Below, in pieces: positions 26,759-35,377 of a DNA stretch of 64,000 nucleotides. Positions within the stretch are counted from its first letter, which is position 1, and every line of letters begins with the position of its first letter. The stretch covers positions 4,621,977-4,685,976 of the forward strand of contig NC_018068.1 in assembly GCF_000255115.2 (NCBI RefSeq). Direction: 5' to 3'. Both the position numbers and the translations under genes were made by a program. Source of the DNA: Desulfosporosinus acidiphilus SJ4. GTDB lineage: Bacteria > Bacillota > Desulfitobacteriia > Desulfitobacteriales > Desulfitobacteriaceae. The notes beneath the pieces were generated by a model. That model was given only the letters and a program-made list of their open reading frames with translations, searched no databases and was not told the origin of the DNA.

Positions 26759-28501
26759 ATGGATGTACAATTAACGATTAATGATATACAGCTCGCCGTA
26801 CCCGAAGGAATGTCTATTCTTGATGCCGCAAGAACTGTTAATATCGATATTCCAACCTTATGCTATTTGAACTTACATGAAATGAGGCTTAATAACCACA
26901 TTGCCTCCTGCCGTGTCTGTCTGGTGGAAGTAGAAGGCCGCCGAACTTTGGCTCCGGCCTGCTCTACGCCGGTATTTAATAATATGGTCGTTAAAACTGA
27001 TACTCCCCGAGCTATTCAGGCAAGACGAACCATGGTGGAGCTTCTGCTGTCCGATCATCCAAAATCTTGTTTAACTTGTGCCAAGAATCTAGACTGTGAC
27101 CTGCAGGCTCTCGCCGCAGATCTTGGAGTGCGAAATATCTCTTACGAGGGCGAAGAGTCTGAATTTGAAATTGATAAATCCAGTCTCGCAATTATTCGTG
27201 ACCCCAATAAATGTATCCGCTGCCGGCGCTGTGAAACCATGTGTAACGATGTGCAAACCGTTGGTGTTTATTCCGCCGTCGGGCGCGGTTTTGAAACGGT
27301 GGTGAAGACTGCCTTCAATTTGCCTCAGCATGAAACGTCTTGTACATTCTGCGGACAATGCATTGCCGTTTGTCCTACGGGAGCTTTGATGGAATTGGAT
27401 CAAGTCGATAAGGTTTGGAAAGCCCTCAACGATCCGACGCGCTTTGTGATTGTGGAAACAGCACCGGCGGTAAGGGTTGCTCTGGGGGAAGGCTTTGGCC
27501 TTGAACCCGGAACCATCGTCACCGGTAAAATGGTCGCTGCTCTTCGCCGTCTCGGCTTTGACCGGGTCTTTGATACGGAATTTGGAGCCGATGTGACCAT
27601 CATGGAAGAGGCTACGGAACTCATTCACCGCCTGAAACATAGAGGCCGGCTGCCGATCCTGACAAGCTGCTGCCCCGCCTGGGTCAAGTTCTTTGAACAT
27701 CAATTTCCTGATCTCTTAGATATTCCATCCACGTGCAAATCGCCTCATGAAATGCTAGGTGTTTTAGCCAAAAGCTATTACGCCGATACCTACGGGCTTG
27801 ATCCCCAGAAAATCACCGTTGTTTCCGTCATGCCCTGTGTCGCCAAGAAATATGAAGCGGCCCGGCCCGAACTCGGGCAAGATCCCGTCACACCGGATGT
27901 GGACATTGTTATTACCACCCGTGAATTATCGCGAATGATTCGAGAAGCGGGGATTCACTTTGAACGTCTTAATGATGAAGAATTCGACCATCCATTAGGG
28001 GAGTCCACTGGGGCCGCCGTAGTTTTCGGCACGACCGGAGGAGTTATTGAAGCAGCCTTAAGAACCGCCTACGAGTGGTTGACAGGGAAACCGCTGGAAA
28101 ACGTTGAATTTGAGAGTCTTCGCGGTATGGATGGAATTAAGGAAGCCTTAGTCCCTATTGAAGGGCAAGACTTTAAAATAGCAGTGACCCATGGTCTAGG
28201 CAATGCGCGAACAATTTTAGAGAAAATACAATCGGGAGAAGCCCAATATGATGCCATAGAAATTATGGCTTGCCCAGGAGGATGTATCGGAGGCGGCGGT
28301 CAGCCTTATCATCACGGAAATGTGGAAATCCTTAAGGCCCGTGCTGCCGCGATCTACAAAGAGGATCGTTCCAAGCCCCGCCGCAAATCTCACGAAAATC
28401 CTGCCGTCTTAGAGCTCTACAAAAACTACATCGGCGAACCTTATGGCGAACGAGCCCATGAGCTTCTCCACACCAGCTTCACTCAACGCCCTAAAATTTA
28501 G
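26759..28501 (+). CDS. hydA: [FeFe] hydrogenase catalytic subunit (HydA/HndD, group A3-like)
   Basis: This 580-residue catalytic subunit starts with a [2Fe-2S] plant-type ferredoxin domain (CRVCLVEVEGRR). A His-ligated [4Fe-4S] motif (HPKSCLTCAKNLDC) and two further [4Fe-4S] clusters (CIRCRRCETMC, CTFCGQCIAVC) follow. The H-cluster motifs are L1 TSCCPAWVKF, L2 MPCVAKKYE and L3 MACPGGCIGGGGQ, and a small-subunit-like C-terminal domain ends the protein. It reduces protons or oxidises H2 in the cytoplasm. It follows 22 bp after hydB with AGAAGGAGG. All accessory clusters expected for a trimeric A3 enzyme are present. Maturases HydEFG are not in the window. Confidence 0.95.
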   Translation: MDVQLTINDIQLAVPEGMSILDAARTVNIDIPTLCYLNLHEMRLNNHIASCRVCLVEVEGRRTLAPACSTPVFNNMVVKTDTPRAIQARRTMVELLLSDHPKSCLTCAKNLDCDLQALAADLGVRNISYEGEESEFEIDKSSLAIIRDPNKCIRCRRCETMCNDVQTVGVYSAVGRGFETVVKTAFNLPQHETSCTFCGQCIAVCPTGALMELDQVDKVWKALNDPTRFVIVETAPAVRVALGEGFGLEPGTIVTGKMVAALRRLGFDRVFDTEFGADVTIMEEATELIHRLKHRGRLPILTSCCPAWVKFFEHQFPDLLDIPSTCKSPHEMLGVLAKSYYADTYGLDPQKITVVSVMPCVAKKYEAARPELGQDPVTPDVDIVITTRELSRMIREAGIHFERLNDEEFDHPLGESTGAAVVFGTTGGVIEAALRTAYEWLTGKPLENVEFESLRGMDGIKEALVPIEGQDFKIAVTHGLGNARTILEKIQSGEAQYDAIEIMACPGGCIGGGGQPYHHGNVEILKARAAAIYKEDRSKPRRKSHENPAVLELYKNYIGEPYGERAHELLHTSFTQRPKI

Positions 28502-28507
28502 CTCAGC

Positions 28508-28626
28508 TGAGACACGGTGCGAGACACGCGAGACACGGGGACAGTTCTTGTGTCTCAACTTGTGTCTCACTTCTCTCATCGAATCCAGGCACAGGACGCA
28601 GGACGGGACGGTTCTTCTGTCTCACT
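28508..28626. repeat. REP-like cluster of GAGACAC / GTGTCTC and GGGACGGTTCTT units
   Basis: Three direct GAGACAC copies are followed by two GTGTCTC inverted copies, with GGGGACAGTTCTTGTGTCTC between them. Some 40 bp on comes a second unit, GGGACGGTTCTTCTGTCTCAC. This can fold into a long hairpin after the hydrogenase operon. It resembles the palindromic REP units mobilised by RAYT (TnpA-REP) transposases, although no such gene is in the window. It has no T-run. Confidence 0.6.
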
Positions 28627-28759
28627 TTCGTCATGGAATTAATACCTTTGGCTTAGGCAAATACGTAATGCCAGAACACCCCTTTGCTTCAGAAGTTAGC
28701 ATATCTGGCGGCGGTTATGCTACAATAACAGCAAACAAAGATCTAAACGGGGGATCTAA

Positions 28760-29530
28760 TTGGAACAAATATTTTCGAGAACAGAACTTTTAATTGGCAG
28801 CGAGGGCTTAGAGAAACTTCATCACAGCACAGTCCTCGTTTTCGGAATAGGAGGAGTCGGTTCCTACGCCGTTGAAGCACTTGCCCGCGCCGCCATCGGC
28901 CATTTAATTCTCGTGGATTTCGACGAGATTAGTATTTCAAATCTCAACCGTCAAATCCACGCCCTTCACTCGACAATTGGCGAAGCTAAGGTAGAGGTTA
29001 TGAAACACCGAATCAAAGAGATAAATCCGGAGGCTCGAGTTGAAACCTTCAAAGAATTTATTTCAGCAGAAAATGTTGATGATTTCCTGCAAAAGAAACC
29101 GGACTATGTGGTGGATGCCATCGATACAGTTTCCAGCAAAGTAATTTTAGTCAAAGAATGTCTGGCACAGGAAATACCGTTAATCTCAAGTATGGGTGCC
29201 GGCAACAGGCTTACAGCTGAAAATTACCGGGTCAGTGATATTTCAAAAACCAGTGGTGACCCCCTTGCGAAAACCATGCGCAAATTGCTGCGTCAAGAAG
29301 GAATCACTCGAGGCGTTAAGGTCGTATTCAGTTCCGAGCCCCCGATCGCCCCTCTTTCTTCATTCTCTCCGGCGGCTCCTTCTTCCGACAATTCAACGAC
29401 TAGTAATTCCGAAAACGAAGAAACCATCACGATACAAAAGCGTCAAACTCCAGGAAGTATCTCCTTTGTACCGTCGGTCGTGGGGTTGCTCATAGCGGGA
29501 GAAGTTGTCCGTGATTTATTAAAGAGATGA
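28760..29530 (+). CDS. tcdA: tRNA threonylcarbamoyladenosine dehydratase (TcdA/YgdL)
   Basis: This is a 256-residue E1-like ThiF/MoeB-family protein. The ATP-binding motif GIGGVGSYAVEALARAAIG is followed by VDFDEISISNLNRQ, with the conserved Arg and Asp of the adenylation site. DAIDTVSSKVILVKEC and SSMGAGNRL continue the TcdA pattern, and a C-terminal helix GLLIAGEVVRDLL ends it. It cyclises t6A to ct6A in ANN-decoding tRNAs. The start is TTG (28760-28762) with GGGGGA upstream; no ATG fits. A Ser/Pro-rich insertion (about residues 195-225) is longer than in E. coli TcdA. The gene is alone, with its own terminator. Confidence 0.9.
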   Translation: MEQIFSRTELLIGSEGLEKLHHSTVLVFGIGGVGSYAVEALARAAIGHLILVDFDEISISNLNRQIHALHSTIGEAKVEVMKHRIKEINPEARVETFKEFISAENVDDFLQKKPDYVVDAIDTVSSKVILVKECLAQEIPLISSMGAGNRLTAENYRVSDISKTSGDPLAKTMRKLLRQEGITRGVKVVFSSEPPIAPLSSFSPAAPSSDNSTTSNSENEETITIQKRQTPGSISFVPSVVGLLIAGEVVRDLLKR

Positions 29531-29589
29531 TTACACGACTCTCATTCCAAATCATGTAATTTTAATTATCAGATATGGTATACTAAACA

Positions 29590-29639
29590 AAACCCTGCAA
29601 AAATAGTGGTTTAAATCATCCACTGATATGCAGGGTTTT
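29590..29639 (+). terminator. tcdA terminator
   Basis: The stem AAACCCTGCA/TGCAGGGTTT encloses an inner AGTGG/CCACT hairpin and is followed by TTATTTATAAA. It lies between tcdA and the convergent DUF5317 gene and probably works in both directions. Confidence 0.8.
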
Positions 29640-29740
29640 ATTTATAAAAACGGATAGATATTCATTATGCAACGGCCTCTTTAAAGTTCTTTCCTTTAAG
29701 TAAAGATCTCAAAATAATAAATTAAAGATTACTTAAGAAA

Positions 29741-30301
29741 TTATGTAGTTTTCCGTTCTTGCTTGTTGACTGTTCTCCTTGTCGTCCTAAAAACCAACGT
29801 AAAGCATCCTATATCAATAAGACAATCTCCAATACTAAACACTTGTTTCTGAAGCCCAGGAACAGCCAAATAGAACCGATCCGCCAAAACTTTTAAATGA
29901 GTTGCTGCAGTCATCAATCCATGGGTACCTTGTCCGGCCAGCAAGGCCTTCCGGCTGGTTTCCGGCAGAAAAAGGGGATCGACGGGCATAGCACCCCCAT
30001 TTAAAGCTATTACTAATGTATTGAGAAAAACTCCCCCAGCAATTAACCAAATCCCATGTAGAGAACGATTTCGTAAAGTAAAGATCAGCAGCAAAAGATA
30101 TGACACCGTATCAAGTAACGAGCTTAACCAACCGGTAACCAGGCCAATATGTCGCAGGCTCGCCCAATAAACGATGCCTTGTAATAAAAAAGCCATTAGG
30201 ACAAGCCAAAACTCCCGCAAGGCCAGCTCACCCAAACGACTTAGTTTTCCTCCGCATAATAGACTTATAATCAGTGATAAAATCAAGGTCTCAATAAGCA
30301 T
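29741..30301 (-). CDS. DUF5317 integral membrane protein
   Basis: This is a 186-residue protein with about five hydrophobic segments and the family motif LNGGAMPVDP near residue 100. The C-terminal part reads VFSIGDCLIDIGCFTLV, as in DUF5317 proteins common in Clostridia. The function is unknown. The start ATG has GAGGTAAAG close upstream. It follows the HD-GYP gene by 34 bp on the same strand, so it probably belongs to that operon. Confidence 0.8.
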   Translation of the reverse strand: MLIETLILSLIISLLCGGKLSRLGELALREFWLVLMAFLLQGIVYWASLRHIGLVTGWLSSLLDTVSYLLLLIFTLRNRSLHGIWLIAGGVFLNTLVIALNGGAMPVDPLFLPETSRKALLAGQGTHGLMTAATHLKVLADRFYLAVPGLQKQVFSIGDCLIDIGCFTLVFRTTRRTVNKQERKTT

Positions 30302-30335
30302 GCTTTACCTCAACTTCCGTCAAATTCAAATGTGC

Positions 30336-31538
30336 TCAGTAGGACGAAACTATCTGAACCTTCCCGGCATTCATTACCTGGTATGCCGATTCTGTTGTGA
30401 CGGCTTTACAAAAAACCTCAACCAATTTAGGGTCTAATTGTGATCCGGCAACTTTCTTCAGCTCTTCAATGGCCTCCTCATGAGTCTTCCCTTTGCGGTA
30501 ACTCCGATCTGACGTAATAGCATCATACGTATCGGCTACAGCAATAATCCGAGACTCCAGAGGAATTTCCTCTCCTTGAATCCCATCGGGATAGCCTTTT
30601 CCATCATAACGCTCATGATGATGGCGAACTACTTGTCCGATATCGAACATGAATTTTATGCTTTTGATAATGGTTTCCCCAATAACCGGATGACTGCGAA
30701 TGGATTCCCACTCAGAATCCAACAATTTGCCTTCTTTATTTAAGATTATTTCGCTAACCCCTATTTTTCCGACGTCATGCAATACAGCCGCATATTTTAG
30801 AAACTCTGTCTTATCTTCATTCATCTTCATTTCTTCTGCTATAGCGACAGCAAGTTTCCCAACTCTAGCGGAATGTCCGCTCGTATATTTGTCTTTTGCC
30901 TCAAGCGCCTGAACAAGAGCCTCAACAGTATTAAGGTAATTTTCGCGCATATCCATATAGAGCTGAAAGGAATGGCGGCAAACCAAGAGGGGGATAAAAA
31001 GCAGAAAAAGTCCTAAGGCTCCATAATTATAAAAGATTAAGGCCATTAAATAGCCCACCGGCACAAGAGCCATGAAGTTTGGCAAAGCCCAACGCATATT
31101 ACTTATCCATATTGACCAGGGAGACTTTCTTTGAAGAAAGCCCAGAGCTATAGTTACTATAAAAATATTTGTAATCATGTAAACAAAGGCTACCAATATA
31201 TATATTATTAAAGGAAATACTTTTGTATGAAAACCTTCTATTCCCGTCAGCTTTAAAACATATAAAGCTGCTGCTTGCGATAATAGATATTGAGAACCGT
31301 TAAATACCCGTTTATATAGAGGCGCATCTTTAGACGCTTTTCCTAAAGGAAATAGGCCTCCTACAGCTGAAACAATAAGAGCTCCACAAGAAGGAAAAAG
31401 GATCGCTGCTGAAAAGCAAACTGCATAATTAACCGTAACAAATCCACCTCTTGGAAGAGCAACTGGCAGAGATTCGCTGGCAACTGCCAAGATTCCAAAA
31501 ATAAAAAGGATTTTAAATTTTCCAGATAAAGTATTCAT
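30336..31538 (-). CDS. Membrane HD-GYP domain protein (putative c-di-GMP phosphodiesterase), short form
   Basis: This is a 400-residue protein. About six membrane helices (residues 8-190) form an N-terminal sensor, followed by a linker helix and an HD-GYP domain. Motifs are HSARVGKLA, the metal-binding LHDVGKIGV, HPVIGETIIKS, HHHERYDGKGYPDG containing the GYP-type signature, and DTYDAITSDRSYRKG. Such domains hydrolyse c-di-GMP to GMP. Compared with its paralogue at 58202-59506, about 34 residues making the first membrane helix are missing after the shared MxTLxxKF start. An AGAGGT precedes the ATG. A micropeptide gene lies 42 bp upstream. Confidence 0.9.
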   Translation of the reverse strand: MNTLSGKFKILFIFGILAVASESLPVALPRGGFVTVNYAVCFSAAILFPSCGALIVSAVGGLFPLGKASKDAPLYKRVFNGSQYLLSQAAALYVLKLTGIEGFHTKVFPLIIYILVAFVYMITNIFIVTIALGFLQRKSPWSIWISNMRWALPNFMALVPVGYLMALIFYNYGALGLFLLFIPLLVCRHSFQLYMDMRENYLNTVEALVQALEAKDKYTSGHSARVGKLAVAIAEEMKMNEDKTEFLKYAAVLHDVGKIGVSEIILNKEGKLLDSEWESIRSHPVIGETIIKSIKFMFDIGQVVRHHHERYDGKGYPDGIQGEEIPLESRIIAVADTYDAITSDRSYRKGKTHEEAIEELKKVAGSQLDPKLVEVFCKAVTTESAYQVMNAGKVQIVSSY

Positions 31539-31580
31539 TTACAATACCTCTATAGAATTATTTGGCCGACTCTTTCACAA

Positions 31581-31655
31581 TCAGATTCTGAAGTTTGCGC
31601 CACCGGCAAGAACGAGTGTTACGAGAACAGTAATAGCTTTTAACAATTTGCTCAT
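31581..31655 (-). CDS. 24-residue hydrophobic micropeptide, unannotated type
   Basis: The ORF encodes MSKLLKAITVLVTLVLAGGA followed by NFRI. The basic start and hydrophobic core look like a signal or membrane peptide. It has an excellent ribosome-binding site (CAAGGAGG, nine bases from ATG), stronger than those of its neighbours. It lies between the 218-residue unknown gene (143 bp upstream) and the HD-GYP gene (42 bp downstream) on the same strand. There is no Cys or acidic tail as in AgrD cyclic peptides. A secreted signal, small membrane regulator or translation-coupling peptide are all possible. Confidence 0.6.
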   Translation of the reverse strand: MSKLLKAITVLVTLVLAGGANFRI

Positions 31656-31798
31656 TGCGGTAAACCTCCTTGATTTTTTTCAAAGATATAGTTTAACCGC
31701 TCCGCTCTTTATCCGTTCCGCTGCTTTTTCCGCTTCGCTCAAGGGAATCAAACAGAATTCAAATTCTAATTGTTAATAAGTCGGCCAAAGTTAGCAAG

Positions 31799-32455
31799 TT
31801 AATCGTTTATGAGAAATTTTAGTTTTCTGTTGACTGCATCAAGGGTCGCCTTGACCACTGCTTCTCGATCATCACTCCGAACCAATGCACATCCGGTCAA
31901 GGACTGCTCTCCCATGGGAGCAATTAAGGTTATAGAAACTACAGCGACCTCTTGTTTAGCCAGCCGCATAATGCCTACATCTTCAGTTACAAATAAAAAT
32001 TCTTTTAAAGTAATGGAAGTAAGTGCCTTAAGGGTTGCATCGACGAAAAGGCGAAGTTTGTTGTAGGCCGAAGATGGCCCGTCTGCGATTCCCTCAATCA
32101 GCTTATCTCCAGACAATAGCTCGACTTTAACTTCAGCCATACCATTGACGGTTCTGAGGGTCACACCAACCAATTTTGGTCGAGTTGACTCAACAACAGC
32201 GAGTGCGTTGTTTTCCTCATCATCCCCGACTTGCGCTACACTAATTTTCTTATGGTCCACCTGTAACCCAAACTGTGCAGCCATAACAGATTCCACATCT
32301 CGTACTACTTGCTTAGGAGCTCTTCCTGAACCAGCCAGAACATGAACTTCTTCGATTTCTCCTTGATTGTTAACATTAATACGAGCAGCTATTATCGATT
32401 TGATTTGCATTATTGCCTGCTCCCAGTCTTGGCTTGAAAAAGTCATGTCCGACAT
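31799..32455 (-). CDS. Conserved protein of unknown function (218 residues)
   Basis: This is a soluble protein with two apparent modules. Residues 1-75 contain EEVHVLAGSGRAPKQVVRDVES, then GLQVDHKKISVAQVG. Residues 90-218 contain DGPSSAYNKLRLFVDATLKAL and later TGCALVRSDDREAVVKATLD, an alternating beta/alpha pattern somewhat like small dimeric regulatory domains. I do not recognise a named family. The start ATG has AAGGAG seven bases upstream. It heads a minus-strand group with the micropeptide, HD-GYP and DUF5317 genes, so a link to c-di-GMP or envelope sensing is possible but unproven. Confidence 0.75.
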   Translation of the reverse strand: MSDMTFSSQDWEQAIMQIKSIIAARINVNNQGEIEEVHVLAGSGRAPKQVVRDVESVMAAQFGLQVDHKKISVAQVGDDEENNALAVVESTRPKLVGVTLRTVNGMAEVKVELLSGDKLIEGIADGPSSAYNKLRLFVDATLKALTSITLKEFLFVTEDVGIMRLAKQEVAVVSITLIAPMGEQSLTGCALVRSDDREAVVKATLDAVNRKLKFLIND

Positions 32456-32813
32456 GAAAACACTCCTTGATTATCTAAAAATTGAGTTTACCCATTATTG
32501 AAGTTATTTTCGACGTAGAAATGCATTTTCCTCCCATTGAAATGGCAATTATGACAGAACTTTCATATTCTTATATCCGTAACCCCAGAGGCAATCAGAC
32601 AGACCGCTCTGCTAGAGTGTACTTAATGAGTTGCAGTTATAACGATTGTTCGTCCGCTCACCGTCATGACCAGTGGAAACTTTGTTACAATAATCCATAA
32701 CTATTTAGGATTCTAATATCCTAACAATTCCGTACTGGCATTATAGATTATCTCAAAGTATAATTTATTTAAATCCACAAATTAATTATATTGATTGAGC
32801 GGAGGCAATTCTT
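32456..32813. other. Divergent intergenic region with degenerate dispersed repeat
   Basis: It holds promoters for the minus-strand 218-residue gene and the plus-strand carbonic anhydrase gene, although no clear hexamer pair is visible. It also contains the degenerate repeat at 32600-32690. Nothing else is recognised. Confidence 0.5.
32600..32690. repeat. Dispersed intergenic repeat, degenerate copy C
   Basis: It shares TAATGAGTTGCAG, then CGAT, then TCGTCCGCTCA-CGT-ATG-CC in the same order and spacing with the middle of copy A (15145-15200). The outer parts of the unit are lost. Confidence 0.55.
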
Positions 32814-33326
32814 ATGAGCCAAACTATGAAGAAACCTCAGATTGCCGGCAACGTGTTTCTTGCCGACGGTTGTAAAGTCCTGGGTGAAGTGGAAATCGGA
32901 GAGCATTCCAGTGTCTGGTATAACTCCGTCATTCGTGGCGATCTCGCAAAAATACAGATTGGCGAATATACCAATATTCAAGATTTAGTTACGATTCATG
33001 TTAACGGAAATCAGCCTGTAATCATAGAAGACCATGTCACCGTCGGCCATTCCGCGATTGTTCATGGATGTACCATCCGCAAGGGGTCCCTTGTCGGGAT
33101 GGGAGCCATCGTTCTCGATGGTGCAGTAATTAATGAAGAAACTTCTATTGCTGCCGGTGCGATCGTCCCTGGTAACAAAACCTATCCGCCTCGTGTTATG
33201 CTCATGGGAGTCCCGGCAAGAGTTGTCAGAGAGCTGACCGAATCGGAGGTTCAAGCGCTGTATGAAACCGCTGAACGTTATGCACAAAAGGCAAGGGACG
33301 CAAAATTAGCGGATAATATTGATTAA
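32814..33326 (+). CDS. Gamma-carbonic anhydrase family protein (YrdA/PaaY-like)
   Basis: This is a 170-residue left-handed beta-helix protein. The expected metal-binding His residues are in VTIHVNG and VTVGHSAIVHG, and the family start VFLADGCKVLGEVEIGEHSSVWYNSVIRGD is conserved. Family members are zinc or iron carbonic anhydrases or thioesterase-like proteins; many have no proven activity. A GGAGG lies nine bases before the ATG. The gene is monocistronic, ending at a bidirectional terminator shared with hcp. Confidence 0.9.
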   Translation: MSQTMKKPQIAGNVFLADGCKVLGEVEIGEHSSVWYNSVIRGDLAKIQIGEYTNIQDLVTIHVNGNQPVIIEDHVTVGHSAIVHGCTIRKGSLVGMGAIVLDGAVINEETSIAAGAIVPGNKTYPPRVMLMGVPARVVRELTESEVQALYETAERYAQKARDAKLADNID

Positions 33327-33387
33327 TATTTGCGAACTCTTGGTCTGATAAAAGCTGCATTACTCTTGAAAATGGGATAGTATGAAA

Positions 33388-33434
33388 AAAGGGTTGCAAC
33401 CAACTGGTTTTTTCCAGTTGATTGCAACCCTTTA
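33388..33434. terminator. Bidirectional terminator between carbonic anhydrase and hcp genes
   Basis: The stem GGGTTGCAA/TTGCAACCC and inner AACTGG/CCAGTT around a TTTTTT loop are flanked by an A-run on the left and TTTAT on the right. It serves the two convergent genes. Confidence 0.85.
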
Positions 33435-33454
33435 TATTCCTATAAATTTGTTGA

Positions 33455-35098
33455 TTAACCTAAAAAGATTTTCAGGTCATCCTCGACATTAGTTATTCCT
33501 GCAATACCAAAGTTTTCAACAAGGACTTTGGCTACATTGGGGGATAAGAAAGCAGGAAGTGTGGGTCCAAGGTGAATGTTTTTCACACCAAGGTAGAGTA
33601 AAGCCAGTAAGACGATGACAGCTTTTTGCTCGTACCAAGCGATGTTATAGGAAATTGGAAGTTGGTTGACATCCTCCAGTCCGAAAACTTCTTTGAGTTT
33701 CAGAGCAATTACTGCCAAAGAGTAGGAATCGTTGCATTGTCCTGCATCGAGGACTCTGGGAATACCACCGATGTCTCCCAAATTGAGCTTATTGTATTTA
33801 TATTTTGCACAACCTGCCGTGAGGATGACAGTATCCTTCGGCAAAGCTTCGGCGAAGTTGGCATAGTAGTCACGGTTCTTCATGCGGCCATCACAGCCAG
33901 CCATAACGAAGAAACGTTTAATCGCACCTGATTTAACAGCTTCAACGACTTTATCGGCAAGGGCCAGGACTTGATTGTGAGCAAAGCCTCCGACAATTTC
34001 ACCGGTTTCAATTTCAGTCGGCGGAGGGCATTTCTTAGCTTGTGCGATGATTGCCGAAAAATCTTTCGTTTGGCCATCGGCACGCTCAGGGATGTGCTTA
34101 ACTCCCTCAAAACCAACAACACCGGTTGTATAAAGACGATCCTTGTAGGAATCCTTAGGCGGAATGAGGCAGTTAGTGGTTAAAACAATCGGTCCGTTAA
34201 AGGATTCGAATTCTTTATCTTGTTTATACCAAGCATTACCATAGTTACCTACGAAATTTTCGTATTTCTTAAAGGCCGGATAGTAATGGGCAGGAAGCAT
34301 TTCACCGTGAGTATAGACATCAACCCCGGTCCCTTGAGTCTGAATTAGTAATTCTTCAAGATCCTTCAAATCATGACCACTGATCAGAATGGCGGGATTG
34401 TTCCTGACGCCAATATTTACTTTGGTTAGCTCAGGGTTTCCGTAGGTTGTGGTGTTAGCCTTATCCAACAGAGCCATAACCTCTACACCGTATTTTCCTG
34501 CTTCTAAGACTAAACCCACAAGGGCATCGGCAGGCAGAGTGTTGTCTAGGGTTGCTGCTAAAGCCTTTTCAATGAAGGCAAAAATCCCATCATCTTTATA
34601 TGCCAGGGTATAGGCATGCTCCGCATAGGCAGCGATTCCTTTTAAACCATAAGTGAGTAATTCTCTTAACGAACGAACATCTTCATTTTCTGTTGCTAAA
34701 ACTCCCACGCTAGCTGCTTTTTGCTCAAACTCCCCAGCAGGAGCTGTCCAGGTTGCGGCATCATGTAAGTCTGCCGCTATGGTCCCGCCGGCTTTAATAA
34801 TTGCTTGCTTAAGTTCGTCCCGGAGTTTAAGTCCTTCTTCAATTCTTGCCACAATGCGGCTTCGGTCGAAGTTCGCATTGGTAATGGTGGTGAAGAGGCT
34901 TTCCATAATGAATTTATTAATCTCAGGCTTTACAATCCCCAGTTCTCTTGCTTGAACAGCAAAAACGGAGATTCCTTTTAATGTGTAAATGAGAAGATCC
35001 TGCAAATTAGCTACATTTTCGGTTTTTCCGCAAACTCCTTTGATGGTGCAGCCGGTTCCTTTAGCGGTTTCCTGACATTGAAAACAAAACATACTCAT
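33455..35098 (-). CDS. hcp: Hydroxylamine reductase / hybrid cluster protein
   Basis: This 547-residue Hcp has an N-terminal cluster motif Cys-x2-Cys-x8-Cys-x5-Cys ([19 protein letters not shown]), the class I arrangement of anaerobes. Hybrid-cluster ligands fall in later segments such as [14 protein letters not shown] and [15 protein letters not shown], with [10 protein letters not shown] preceding. It reduces hydroxylamine or nitric oxide and is linked to nitrosative stress. The start ATG has GGGGGA upstream. A perfect CRP/FNR-type palindrome lies about 105 bp upstream. No adjacent hcr reductase or hcpR gene is seen. Confidence 0.96.
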   Translation of the reverse strand: MSMFCFQCQETAKGTGCTIKGVCGKTENVANLQDLLIYTLKGISVFAVQARELGIVKPEINKFIMESLFTTITNANFDRSRIVARIEEGLKLRDELKQAIIKAGGTIAADLHDAATWTAPAGEFEQKAASVGVLATENEDVRSLRELLTYGLKGIAAYAEHAYTLAYKDDGIFAFIEKALAATLDNTLPADALVGLVLEAGKYGVEVMALLDKANTTTYGNPELTKVNIGVRNNPAILISGHDLKDLEELLIQTQGTGVDVYTHGEMLPAHYYPAFKKYENFVGNYGNAWYKQDKEFESFNGPIVLTTNCLIPPKDSYKDRLYTTGVVGFEGVKHIPERADGQTKDFSAIIAQAKKCPPPTEIETGEIVGGFAHNQVLALADKVVEAVKSGAIKRFFVMAGCDGRMKNRDYYANFAEALPKDTVILTAGCAKYKYNKLNLGDIGGIPRVLDAGQCNDSYSLAVIALKLKEVFGLEDVNQLPISYNIAWYEQKAVIVLLALLYLGVKNIHLGPTLPAFLSPNVAKVLVENFGIAGITNVEDDLKIFLG

Positions 35099-35202
35099 TC
35101 GTGCATCCCCCTAAATTTTATTTGAAGTTTTTCTAAATCAACCTTACATGAGTTAGTTTAAAACAAATCGTGGAAGAACACTGTGACTGGGACTATTCTT
35201 TT

Positions 35203-35222
35203 GGTGTGATAAAAGTCACACC
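35203..35222 (-). promoter_or_regulatory. CRP/FNR-family operator upstream of hcp
   Basis: This is a perfect palindrome GGTGTGA-TAAAAG-TCACACC with 7-bp arms and a 6-bp spacer, centred about 114 bp before the hcp start. It matches the TGTGA-N6-TCACA pattern of CRP/FNR regulators. In anaerobes hcp is often controlled by HcpR of this family. No distinct -10 or -35 is visible downstream, as expected for an activated promoter. Confidence 0.6.
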
Positions 35223-35377
35223 TGATACCGTATATAGATGATTGTACAATATCGTAAGAACGTTATTTTCGTCTCGATAAGAGTCCCCAGAGAAGACCTT
35301 TTGTGATCATATACCCTGATATACCGGATTACAGAACATTGGTATATGCGGGTTGGAATCTTTATCTGTATCAGTCC

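Noticed and set aside
28508-28575. GAGACAC direct repeats as a short CRISPR array
   Set aside because: The repeats are only 7 bp, spacing is irregular, inverted copies are present and there are no cas genes. It fits a REP-like palindrome better.
31581-31655. Micropeptide as an AgrD-type cyclic autoinducer precursor
   Set aside because: There is no Cys/Ser ring segment followed by an acidic tail, and no AgrB-like protease gene nearby. It is kept as a peptide of unknown role.
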